From positions 620,001 to 684,000 of the forward strand of contig JABYQN010000013.1 in NCBI GenBank assembly GCA_022606135.1: a stretch of 64,000 nt of DNA, written 5' to 3'. The notes below the pieces were generated by a model. It was given only the letters and a program-made list of their open reading frames with translations, did not search any database and was not told the origin of the DNA. This DNA comes from Fomes fomentarius (taxonomy: Eukaryota; Basidiomycota; Agaricomycetes; Polyporales; Polyporaceae). The position numbers were made by a program, and so were the translations under genes. Positions 35,001-46,925 of the stretch are shown here, piece after piece. The first letter of the stretch is position 1. Every line of letters begins with the position of its first letter.

Positions 35001-38000
35001 CCATCCGCACACACTTCGGACCATTTGCCTTGAGCAACGATGGTGCCATCTCGCCCCAAACGCACGACAAAAGCGGCAATCGACGCTACCAGTGCAAGAT
35101 TGTGGGTCTATGCAGCACATGGTGAGCAAGCATTCTCATCAGTGATGGCTCAGAGACTCCACTCACGACAAGGATTATGGTCCTAGAGTGCAGTAATTCG
35201 CCTTTGAGGCACTTCTCTACAATCCACCGCGCGGTATGCACATCTAGCGCAGCGAAGATCTGATAAATTGGTGAGTCATTGGTGGACGGCTTCAATCAAT
35301 GTCACCTACGTCGTCTAGAAGTAAGATGTTCGTGGCGGAATATACAGCCCGAGCGAGCGAGACACGAGCCTGTATCCACCGAACGCATTTTGTGCAAGTT
35401 CTTACTTTGACATCGCTCAGCGACATACCTTCTGTCCACCGCTGTTTTTCTGTACTTCAGTACTGCATTGCGACAGTCGACATGAACAAGACTTGAACGT
35501 ACCTCAACGTGATGCCCCGCTCACCAACCTCGGTCATGTCACCGTGTTCAAACAGAGCCAAATCGTGCTGAAGACCACATTGATATATGACTTCCAACTA
35601 CCGATTAGTCGCAGGCTACACATGATAAGAGAGACGACAAACCTTGTTGATAACGTGTTTCATCGATCGATGCACCGAAGAGTATATTTGCCTACAGCAC
35701 GAGTGGTATCAGTGGGGCAGCAATGCAACATATCAAGGATCCATACTCGAATAGTATCACTCAGTATCCACGCCTCCTGCGGGACATATGCTACTCCCCC
35801 TGCACGGGGAAGACTCACGAAGGAGTCACTACTGTTGGGTATGCAATGCATCTCTCCTGATCATACCGAGTTAGCGTAAGTCATAGCTTATCACACGACA
35901 TGGATATCACCTAGTAGTCCCAATAGGAGGGCCGTTTTACCTGAGCCAGTTGGACCGATCACAAGGTTCACTTGGCCACGCTTGAAGGACAAATATCCTC
36001 CGACCCTCAATGTGAACGAGGGACTATCCTGCGTAGTGGTAGAAGCAGCCTCCTCTGACCAGGCGAAGCTCACAGAACGGATGCCAATAGCATCGTCTTC
36101 ATGGCCTGTCTGTACGGCCGCATCACTGTACTCGTCGAGTAGCTCGGTCTGTACAAAGCACCGTGAGTGTCTGTTAGACATCAAAGATCTTTCACACCTT
36201 CTGAAGATATTCGTTGACACGATCTAGTGATACCGTTGCTGTAGAGAGTCGGATTGATCACTCAGTTGACCATGCACAGTGGCGGTACGCACCTTGTAAC
36301 GTTCCGGGAAGCAGATGGGAAACAGTAAAGATTTGGTCTCGAATCATATCAAAAACTATCCGGACTTTAGCTCAGAACGAACAGCTTCCACAATGGCACT
36401 CACCAGACATAGCAGAAAATACCCGAGATACTATATAAAAGTTTTTAGAACAAATTTGGAAGGAAGACTTCATGAACAGTTAGTAAGTACCGGTCAACTC
36501 CTGCTGCATTATCACCGTCTGAAGTAAGTTCAGTTAGTAGGGAGAACCCCCAGGAGTTTATACGGTACTGACATAGGTCACGAATGTGGCCACCATCGTA
36601 ATAACGGGGATGATATAGCTGCGAGTACGAAGCGTGAGTGCTCATCGAGAGACAATAGAAGAGGGACGCACTTGACATTGTCGTTGACCATTCTGAGCAC
36701 GTTGAACGCCCTAAGATAGACAAGCTCTTCTTCTCGCCGACTGTCGATGCGGTCTGAGACGCGATACTCCCAGGCGAATAGCTTGATCATCCTGATTATA
36801 GTCATCGCTGCCAGATCCTCCTGAGTTGATATTAGTGCATTGCAGACGATAGGTAGACTTACTCTCCGTTACGTCTTGTACACGAGCATCCGTCTATCCA
36901 CGGACCGTGAGGTGATCACCCAGGAGAAGTCACTGCGAGACTTACTTTCGCCATCTTCTTCCTCTGTGTCTCCCGCAGAAGTGACGATAAATAACCTGGT
37001 AGAAACGCCAGAGCTATTATAGTCACTAGTCCGACAACAGCACTGCCGAGTGTGACCGCGTAGTGGTCAATGGTTAATTCGGATGTCAGAGACTGGGTTC
37101 GCACCTCCACCCTAGGATACGATATAGGAATATCATACTCAGAGTAACTTGGAAAGGCGCATACACTTTACTACCAATCAGAACTCACAACGTTCGTTCA
37201 GGAGGCTCCATGATCACGCACATATTTGCAGGAACTCGCGCCCTTCTAGCAGGTTATTGACATCGATGGTGGCGAGATTAAACATCTTGCCCGTCGATTG
37301 CGTATCCTTGCGAGGATTTCTATCGTCTGAATGCGGATACGCCGTAGCACGCACGCGTAGTGCATGATTGAAGATGAGTTGTGTCAGCATAGCTTGGGCC
37401 CGAACCAACAATTTCGTCTATCACAGGTCAGCTCAGTCTCGACGTTGGCTAGGATGATGATCCACTCACGAGAATGAAGATATAGTATTGCATGCACATG
37501 GTGCTGACGAGGGGGCCAAAGAATAAACACACTATCCATACCCAAGGTCGGATGACGGTATCTTCTCCCCGGTGTTCCAAGTACCTTGCTTTGATATGAG
37601 TCTAGCACCAAGATGTCACGGATGCGGACGTACTCAAGTAGTCTATAGATGCCGATGGGGCCCGCGAATCTCGTTACGATCTGTCGAAGACTTCAGCAGG
37701 ATCCTTCGAGTCGTAGAACAAAGGCCTACTCGGAACAGCAACAAGACGGATAGCCAGGCATACTCGCCCCCTTCCAACATGTCAATAATATTACTTCAAC
37801 ATTATAAGTCTGCTTACTCACGGAAGAGTTCGAATAGTCCGTACAGCAAATGCCTTGATTTCTTGGTCCGGAAGGGGTCAATACTCTGGGACATCAGATG
37901 AACAGTCAATGAAGAGGAGGTGACAGGGGATCAGCGTGTACTCACCGGAAAGCTCCACTGGACGACAGCTCTTGTATGGTCGTCATGGGCTAGCGGGGGG

Positions 38001-38796
38001 AGCTGATCGAAGGGCAGACGCTTCATCCTGTGAGCCTTCCAAATGGTCTCATCCATAAACGAATAAGTGACCAGGGAAAGCAGAGAGGCCGTCTGCGCGT
38101 GACCCGTGTCTTGGTCTAGATACTAATGGATATAGCGTCAGGAGGTCGCTGCACTGGCAGAGCTAAACTTCCGACGAACCACCGATTTTGACGGGGCGTA
38201 TGCTCGCGGTATGATCAGAGGAACGATGACGCTGGCCACGGTCAAAGCGGCGATCCCGATCCAGAGGACCAAACCTTCTGCGGCATCGGCCGGCTGAAGA
38301 GTGTACGTCGCCAAAGGCCATATGTCGCGGTATACATAGACAGCCCAGATCACGAAGAGTACGCATGAGAGATGCCGTCGAAAGAGCGAAGCAAGAGGCT
38401 CGCGGGAAGCAACGGACAGGACGCCGATGCATGATGCATACGCCTGCACATTGCCATCGCCGAAGTTAGTCTCAACGCATGCGCACACACCACACGGATA
38501 TGCTCACATATGTGCCAGCAACGCCCAGCGCGCTTCCTTCCGGCAGCTGCCTGGAACTCGCGCTTAGGACGACAGTTAGGAGAAAGAGAAACAACGTGTT
38601 CATAACACGTATCATCCGGAGCCTGAAGATCCTCTTTGCATCACCGGCAGACTGCCCCGTACCACCTACGGATTCGCTCTGTTGTGGTTGCTCCCGTTTG
38701 ACATTTTGAGCGTAACGGTGAGCAAGCTGCAGCAGCAGAGCAAGTACAGACGCAGCAGCAGCCAACGGAGGAATTATGAGACTATTGGCCCAGTAC
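32087..38796 (-). CDS. ABCC (MRP)-type ABC transporter, copy 1 (apparent 1-nt frameshift)
   Basis: Full-length ABCC exporter with more than twenty exons. In order: an N-terminal TM block ([38 protein letters not shown]), TMD1 ([18 protein letters not shown]), NBD1 with Walker A ([17 protein letters not shown]), signature [15 protein letters not shown] and Walker B LLLDD without the catalytic Glu, a linker, TMD2 ([20 protein letters not shown]), and NBD2 with [34 protein letters not shown] and the switch-histidine segment IAHRLQTI. The asymmetric NBDs and LPR-GGVAY loop suggest the vacuolar Ybt1-like branch. In TMD2 the frame breaks between PIFSLLG and [18 protein letters not shown]: one G is missing from a run at 34138-34141. 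The first exon and start codon could not be found. The TMD0-TMD1 linker is about 70 residues shorter than in copy 2. Confidence 0.82.
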
Positions 38797-39251
38797 CTGC
38801 AAAGGGGCGTCAACAGGAAACGCAATGTACAGACACTGGAGGAATATACCACGGATCGTGTCTGGCCATCTACACAGAGCCTTGCTGGATGGTAGATGAA
38901 GTATCCTGAAGGAGTTCAGTGTTGAGGGCACAGGTAGACTCAGGCCGTTCCATATATACGTAGAGAAGCCGCGTATGGATCAACATATGAATCCAGATGA
39001 TCGTATGACCGGTGTGGGAAAACACTCACACCGGCCCAGGGCCCCGAAGCAAGTACTCACACTATCACCCACTCGATCCAGAACACCCCACCTCCCTTGA
39101 AACAGACTCGAGAATGCATTGTAGACTGTGATCTAGTTTAAGTTATACAAGAACTGTGCATGCTCTGGTCACCCCTACTGTAAGTACTCTGTCGCGTCAG
39201 CCAAGATGTTGAGCGATACATACAGGCGCGAATCTAGATGATGGCAACGGC
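38797..39251. other. Spacer between tandem ABC transporter genes
   Basis: About 455 bp. It should contain the missing first exon of copy 1, its promoter, and the 3' end of copy 2. No sequence resembling the MAASWLAPTWLQRS start of copy 2 was found here, so copy 1 has either a diverged or a lost N-terminus. A short inverted motif (ACACCGGTCAT / CACACCGG) sits near 39010-39040. Confidence 0.4.
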
Positions 39252-42200
39252 TTAATTTGACCGCGATGACGCGTTCGCCATCTCGTACAGCTTATCCCTG
39301 TCACCGCTTTCATCTACGAGCGCGCGGAGCATACCCTTCTCGTTCTTGAGCAACTCGCTCGGTGGCCCAAACTCGGCCTGAAGGATAGTTCAGCAACAGA
39401 GTACAACTGTGCGGTGAGCAAGATACTTACAATATGGCCGGCGTCGAGCACCAGCTGAAGATAGGCGGGTCAGAATATTTACCATGCTGACATGGCAAGA
39501 TGACAACTTACGATCTTGTCTGCATCCATGATGGTTTGCAGACGATGTGCGATGGTCAGAAGGGTAACATCCTTGCCCAGCTCCTCACGCAGCGACTTTT
39601 GGATGATCTCATCAGTCTCATAATCTGCAAACAACGTAAGCGATCAAGAGTACGGAACAGATCACGGCAGACTCATACCAATCGCCGACGTCGCTGCGGC
39701 ACAAACAGAACATGAGACCAGTGATACGAAGTCAAGGAGTGCTCTAGCATACCTTCGTCGAGGATGAGCAATTTGCTCTGGCGCACGATCGCTCTTGCTA
39801 AGGCAAGGATCTGACGCTGGCCGACCGACAGGTTGCTGCCCCCGCTCGAGATTTGAGAGTCGAGGGTGATGCGTCCCTCGTCAGTCTCGCTTTGCAGGGA
39901 GAACAAGCCCGCCGCACGCAAGGCGTCATTGAGTACCACGTCATCGTATAATGTGAACGGATCGAGGTTCTGGCGTAGAGTACCGCTGAGGAGCTCAGGC
40001 TGCACAGAGGTGTGAGCCACACATCCTGGGTTAGGTAGTGAAACAAGACATACCACTTGAGGGATGATTGTGATGTGGGAGCGTAGCGCGTCCAGGTTGA
40101 CGAAATCTGTCGCGATGCCGTCGTAATAGACCTTGCCCTCTGTGGGAATCAACCGAAGCAGGGAGAGCGTCAAAGAGCTCTTGCCACTTCCAGTGCGACC
40201 AACTTTGCACCAAAGGTTAGCTACTATTCATCTGTTGCAGGAATCATACAACTCACCAATACCGACACGCTCACCAGCGTTGACCTCGAACGAGATCTCG
40301 TGCAGAACGCGAGGACCATCCTCGGAGTAACGAGCGGACAGCTTCTCTACCCTTAAACTACCACTCGCGGGCCAGTACGCCGGAGGGTTCCCATCAGTAC
40401 TTGGCTTCGGTTCCTGCTCAATAGTCACGTATTGCTGGATGCGCTCCAAGCTGGGTAAACGTGATCAGCGACGCGAATCGACAGCACTAGTCTGGTGAGC
40501 ACTGACCTGTTGCCGTTCACCTCGGCCTCATTCGCAATACGGATCCACCAGAGGATCATGCTACTGAAACCAACTGCGCCGCTATGTCAAAACACAACAC
40601 AAGTTGTACATGAACAAGCGATGCACGCACCAGCCATGTTCAGCGAGAAGCCGGTATGAGCAGCCCTCGCGCTACTACCATACACAAGGTACGCAGCGAG
40701 ACACGAAGCAAATAGCGCGCCGAGAGCGTCGATACGGATTGAGACCCATCGGTTGAGGTTGTAGAAGGTCCTTGCAGCGCGGACGTATCTGTCGATCCTG
40801 CGGTACGACTCCTGCCGGAACTGATCTTGTGCACCATACGCGCGGATGGATGCTGCCATGGGAGGTCAGTTGAATCAATCTCAGCGTAATGAAACCTCAG
40901 GACGTACTGAGACCAGCGATGGCTGCACCGAAGTGACCCAAGACAGGTGCGCGGGCGTTACTCTTCTCACGTTTGACGGAGAGTTGCGCCTTCATGTAGA
41001 TCTGACCGCACCAGCCTCCGAGGATGAAGACCACAAAGCCAGGAACGGTGAATATTGGCGAGAACGTGATGACGGCGATGAATCTGCCGAGCATGGACAT
41101 CGTCAGGTCGAGGAGCCAACCAAGGTTGTTGGCGAGCTGTCCATCAACTGCAACTGTATTAGACCCAGAAAGACAGATGAGCAGGTACCACACTCACTGC
41201 ACTGAATGTCTTCCGTGCATCGAGCAATGATACGCGACGTAGGGGTCTTGTCGAGCCACCTCAACGTTGCGCTGAGGACGGAGCGGATGAGCGTCATATG
41301 AATACTACGCGATGCCCGAAGAACTCCGAAGAGATAGATGAGGTAGCTCGAGCAGTAGAGGATCACTCCGAAGGACAGAATGATGACGTAGACAGTAAGA
41401 TAGCTACGCTACGTTGTCAGCCAGCAAGATCGCCACCAACAGGGATGGAGTACGCACTAGAACACGTTAACAGCCGCCTGGTCTCTGTCCTCGTACTGCT
41501 GCGCCCAATAGCCGAGCCAATACGTCTGGATGACACTGAGTAGCTCGCAGAACGCCATGAAGCCAAGAACGGCGAGCCAGAACAGGAACGCGTAGCCCCC
41601 TCCCATGCTCGACAGGTACAGTTTCACTGCGCGATACGTCAATAGATCATCGCCGGGCCCAAGGTGAACGACTTACAAGCTGTCCAGCTAACGTGTCCCT
41701 CAGAGATCTCCTCTGCGACGACAAGCTTGCCATCCGCCTTCTTGGGAGCGTTCTCGTCATCCGGCTCGACATAGTCGACCTCGTTCTCCGCCTTCTTGAT
41801 CTCCTCGCGCGCCTCGGCGAGCTCTTCAGCGAGTTTGTCGTCTTTCGCAAGGATCTTCGAGAGACTGCCTTGGCTCTGGACACGGCCGTCCATACCCAAC
41901 GAAATGACGAAGTCCGCGATTGGGCTCGCCATTGCGACGTTGTGCGTCTACCCCACCGAGGTGAGGTCTAGCACCACCACTTAGGAAAGAGAACCGACTT
42001 ACAACAAGGATGACAGTACGCCCGCGGAGCAGGTCGCCCTTGAAGCATTTGTCTACGATCCAACGAGCAGTGTGCACATCGAGCGCAGCCAACACATCGT
42101 CGAGGAGCAGGATCTCGGCCTTCGAGTACACAGCACGCGCGAGCGTGATACGCGCCTTCTGGCCACCGCTCAGTGTCAGACCCTTCTCGCCCACCTCGGT

Positions 42201-45200
42201 CTGGTCGCCAGCCTCGAAAAGGCCCAGGTCGCGCTTGAGAGCACACTGGTAGATAACTGAGAGGGGAAAGATGAATCAACAAATGCCCTACAACCATGCA
42301 GATAACCGACCTTTGTTGTAACGCTCCTCGTCGAACGGTGCACCGAACAAGATGTTGTCCTACAAAGTCGTGTCAGCATACCATAGCCAAATCCAACTGG
42401 GTGCCGAATAACGCTCACCCTGATCGTCTCGTTCTGAACCCACGACTCCTGTGCAGCGTACGCAACACCGCCCAGGCGAGGCAGACTAACGTATGACTCC
42501 GGTCCATTAGGAACATAGTGCAATTCGCCGAGTAGGGCCATGAGCAGCGACGTCTTTCCCGAACCCGTAGGACCAACGATGAGGTTGAAGCGACCACGCT
42601 TGAACACAACCTCGTCTTCGATCCGAAGGGTGAAGTTGCGGCGATTCGGGCCAGGAGTGAGCGTCCCGTCATTCTCGTTCGACCAAGTGAAGGACGCCGC
42701 GCGGATGCCGATGACGTCGCTTTCAGCAGTCTGTGGAGGCACGACTGCCTCGGCGGACTCGGCATCCTTCTCACTAAATTCGTCGAGCAGCTCGGTCTTG
42801 TTGAGGAACTCGGAGATACGGTCGAGAGAGACCTTGGCTGTGAAGTGTGTGAGATGGTGCACGGAGGTGTCCACGATATGAGCGCACCTTGGATAATTGC
42901 GGGCATAAATCCGAAGATCATGTGAAGCTGATCACGGAGGATATCAAAGACTATTGGGAACCGTCAAGTAATCGTTGTGAGTGACTTAACGTACTGAACA
43001 TACCAGCCATGGAAGAGAAGACGCGGGAAGCCGTGAGGACTTCGCCCATGACAATAGTCTAGACCAACTGGTCAGTATATGCACCACTCTTCACTTGATC
43101 ACCAGACTTACGTAGGTGGCAAACGTAGCGACCATGGTGATAACAGGAATGATGAAGCTGCAACTTATGTCAGCATGGATAGCTTCACCACAAAGATTAT
43201 TACCCTACTTGATGTTGTTGTTGATCAACTCCAAGATCTTGTACTGGCGGATAAACGATAGCTCATTCTCCCGCTTCTCGGAAAGCTGGTCGGCGACACG
43301 GGGCTCCCAACCGAATAGCTTGATCATCCGAATCACGCTCATTGCTATAAGCCAAAGGATCAGCCCTCTATCTCTAACTCATGACGTTGGGATACCTACT
43401 CTCGGTCACGTTTTGTACACGAGCATCAGTCTAAGATAAGTCAGCAACCGCACAACGTGGAGCTAGGACACTGTGAGTGCCTACCTTCTTCATCTTCTCG
43501 GTCTGCACGTTCTGAATCTTGGAAGCAACGTAGCCAGGCACAGGGAAGAGAAGCGCCATTGCGATCATACCCATGAATGCACTGTTCTCAGCAGTCAAGC
43601 GCACGCCATGCAAAAACGAAAGAACCGTGCGCACCTCCACCCCAAGATCGAATACAAGAACCAAACGGCGAGGATGACCTGCAGAGGCGCGTACAGAACT
43701 ACCACCATCGGTCAGTATCGCCGCGCCATATAGTGAGACATCTGACACGCACTAAGAAACAGAAAGTCCCGGCCTTCAACGAGGTTGTTCAGATCCGTCG
43801 TGACCAGATTATTGATCTTCCCAACAAGGTTCCCACTTCCAGCGGCTGGCTGGGCGGTCACAGCCTTAGGCACGTCAAGCTTCGGGACGTCCTTGCCCTT
43901 CTTGTTCACAGTAGTGGAGGCGCCACTGATAATGCTTGCACGAACCGTCTCGTCCTCGCTGCTGTTGCTGGAACCGTTCGGTTCCTCGTATACCGCACTG
44001 CCCTCAGGCTCAGGCTCAGCGATAGAGGCATTGTCAGGAGTCGGAACCGCAGTGGTCGCACGACTGACGGCAGGTGACTCAGCAGTCTCGGCTTTCATCC
44101 GGATGCGCAGGGAGTGGTTGAAGACAAGTTGGGTGATCATGGCTTCACACTGGACGAGCATCCTGGTCTGTGCAACATGGTGAGCGATGAGTATAAATTA
44201 GTCCGAAGACGGTGACGAGTACGTACGGTGTTCAAGATGTAGTATTGCATCGCGGCCGAGCCGAGGACCGGGCCGAAGAACAACCACGCAATCCAGACCC
44301 AGGGACGGACGATGGCACCATCTCCCTCTGATTCAAGATACCTACAGATAGTTTGTGAGCAGAAGGCACTTGATGTAGTGGTCCAACGAACTCACTTGAG
44401 CAGCTGGAAAATACCCACGGGACTCGCAAATGTAGTGACGACCTGACAACGACATCAACTATTGCCCTAATTAACTAGATTATCATCGTACTCACTCGAA
44501 TGATCATCATCAGCGTGAGCACAAGATACTCCTTCGCAAACACAGTCATCAAGCCAACGAAGATATGACGCTTCTTGTACACTTGGAACGGGTCCAGATA
44601 CTGTCATAAGATGAGCATAGGCGTACTCGGAAATGATACTGGAAGCGGAAGTACCGGGAAGGAGCGCTTGACGAGGTTCTTCGCCCGGTCGTAGTCTGCG
44701 ATGGGCGGAAGCTGATCGAGAGCAAGATGAGGTGCGTTGTATGCCTTCCAGATGATCTCATCTAGGAAAGCGTAGATCGTCACAGACAAGATGGACGCAG
44801 TCTGTTCCGGGTTGACTTGAGGTGCAGGGTCCTACGTTAGGGTTAGAGAAGTCATGTCACTCGCATGGCGCAAATACTGCGCACCTTGGGGTCAAGTGGG
44901 ATGTATTGACGGGGGACGATGATGGGAATTACGATAGCTACGAACGTCAACACACCAATCTTGGCCCACAGCAGAGATCCCTCCGATGCGTCTGCAGGCT
45001 TGAGGGTGAAAGTCGCAAGAGGCCAGAGGTCACGGTAGGCATACACGCCCCACGAGAAGACGAGAACGGTGTTCAGATGTCTCGCAACTAGTGTGCTGAG
45101 GCTAAGATTCGACACAACCGCGATGAACGCTAGCAGGGACGCGTAAGCCTGACAAGGGTGGACGCGTCAACTGGACGCGTATGCGCACGAACTAGCACTA

Positions 45201-45936
45201 CGTGCACTGCCCAAGAAATCCCATTGTGAAAGCCATAGGATATCTCGGGGCGGTCTTAACTTTCCCTGCATCCTTTGTCCCCGCCTTTGTACTTAAAGCG
45301 CTTCAGGAAAAGTTAAGACCGCCCGGAAAGATCCCATGCCTTTCACGAGGCGGATTTCCTGATCATGCACGAAGTGAAGGAGTAGACGTACGTATGTCCC
45401 GATAAGCCCGAACGCGACCCATCTCGAATCGAACGAGAACCCTAGGTTGTCTTCACGATCGTTGAGCACCGCGCCGGCAATGGACAGTGCGAGCAGCGTC
45501 AGGGTGGAGAGCAGGCGTACGACCTTGTGGGCGAAGATAACCGGTCCGCCATGTCTTGCGACATGTGAGACTTGCTGCTCATTGCTCCCGGTTGCTTCCA
45601 AATCATCTCCAGCTTTGCTGGACACGTCAGAATTGATGACCTTGCCGAGTAACCTTTGCACAGGGGTCGAGCGGAAGAGAAGTTGGAGAGATAACAGGAG
45701 TGCAGAGGCAGCTGTAGCAGCGATCGGGTACGCTAGCGTGTCCTTCCATATCCTTCCAGAAGGTCGATAGTCAGGTTATTGAGCTCGAGATGCACGCGTG
45801 AGACGTACTCATAGTCCTCTCCGTCGAACTGAAAACCTCCGTACGACCCATGTGGGATTTGCGGCGCGAGGATCACTCCGTCCAGGACAAACTGGGAGCG
45901 TTGAAGCCAAGTTGGCGCGAGCCAGCTGGCGGCCAT
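39252..45936 (-). CDS. ABCC (MRP)-type ABC transporter, copy 2
   Basis: Large vacuolar-type ABCC exporter, apparently intact, over twenty short-intron exons and about 1,600 residues. Start MAASWLAPTWLQRSQFVLDG; N-terminal TM block (VFSWGVYAYRDLWPLATF); TMD1 (ESEGDGAIVRPWVWIAWLFF; SVIRMIKLFGWEPRVADQL); a long acidic-serine linker (about 90 residues, including EPEPEGSAVYEEPNGSSN); NBD1 with Walker [19 protein letters not shown], signature LTLSGGQKARITLARAV and Walker B ILLLDDVLAALD (Asp in place of the catalytic Glu, usual for ABCC); a charged linker; TMD2 (FLFWLAVLGFMAFCELLS); and NBD2 with [29 protein letters not shown] and ATSAID. ATP hydrolysis would rest on NBD2. Substrates may include bile acids, glutathione conjugates or drugs; none can be chosen from sequence. 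It is tandem with copy 1, same strand. Confidence 0.92.
45195..45378. repeat. Imperfect 75-bp inverted repeat (hairpin) in an intron of ABC copy 2
   Basis: The left arm (about 45195-45270) and the reverse complement of the right arm (about 45301-45378) match at roughly 75-80%, including the perfect 16-nt core GGGCGGTCTTAACTTT and flanking GTGAAAG-CAT-GGAT words. The loop is about 30 bp. The host intron (between the exons ending LIGTY and starting AYASL) is about 240 nt, while its neighbours are 48-60 nt, so the hairpin accounts for the excess. It resembles a foldback or MITE-type insertion. Confidence 0.7.
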
Positions 45937-46706
45937 CTTGAATGGACAAAGGTGTACGCGTCGTCGCGGTGAGAGGAAGAAATGAGATAACGCGCAAATC
46001 GCAAGTCATATCCGGTGTCGGGACCGCGAATGTGGCGTCCGTCTGGCACGGGTCACATCTGAGTCACAGAGAGTCACAGACATACCATACAGTGACCGAT
46101 CACATAGCTTAGATTCCGATCCGCGCGGGCCTTCCTGCTGACTCACATTTTTTCCCTGAAGAGTTTAGATCGCTCACCGGCGCTTTATGTGCGCTTCCGT
46201 ATTGTTTGGTGGGACAAAGGCCAGGGAGCAATATTTCTCATCCTGCGCGTTATGCCTTTTTGAAGAGGAAGCCTAGTCAATATATGTGTATTGAAGCCTG
46301 AAAGTCGCTGCAGCTGGTCTCACGACGTTTCGCTCATGGATATGACTCATGCGAGTAGTAGTACTACCAACAGCACTAGTCTGTGAGCTCGTGACGAATC
46401 GTGTCAGCCTATCAAGACCTGACGCGATGCGAATTGATCGTACCGTGCTGTCCTCCGGAGGCTGTGTATCTGAGGCGGACGATAAAAGTTCGGAGCTGAT
46501 GAACAGCCTACGCACTGTCTATCGGAAGCAACGTGACATTGGTCCAAATTGACACTGGAACTTTGGCTGATGGTTCCCGTATCTGATGAGTTGCAGTATT
46601 GGAATATCGAGAGCTCAGCTTCTCCTTGATGAGCCTTCAACTTCTCAATCACGGTAACTCCAAGACAGTAATGTTTGCGGGAGCCTCCTCATACTGAAGT
46701 ATGGTG

Positions 46707-46925
46707 CCGGGCGCCTAGTCACCGCCTAGATTGGACAGTGGGATAATCAGCGGGAGGTTCGGGCGCCTATACAAGTCTCTGAAAAATTCTCTGTATGTTG
46801 GTCAGAGGTTGTTCAAAAGATGCGTCTTAACGTTCCCATGCCACTTTCATAACCATATCTTAGTTGTAGCAAGGAATGTGACGGATTCTGCTGAGACCAT
46901 TTGGCGCTTGTTGAGGCGCCGCCTA
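46707..46925. mobile_element. Possible non-autonomous DNA element with GGCGCC-rich ends
   Basis: GGCGCC palindromes occur at 46710, 46762 and 46915. The left end (GGGCGCCTAGTCACCGCCTA) and the reverse complement of the right end (GGCGGCGCCTCAACAAGCGC) share the GGCGCCT core and a following GCC. GCCTA words recur at both ends. Such subterminal repeats are seen in hAT-type elements, but no target-site duplication or transposase was identified, so this is weak. Confidence 0.22.

Noticed and set aside
23861..45936. Possible secondary-metabolite cluster (P450 plus two ABC exporters)
   Set aside because: No polyketide synthase, peptide synthetase, terpene synthase or prenyltransferase is present, and a Cdc4-type cell-cycle gene lies between the P450 and the transporters.
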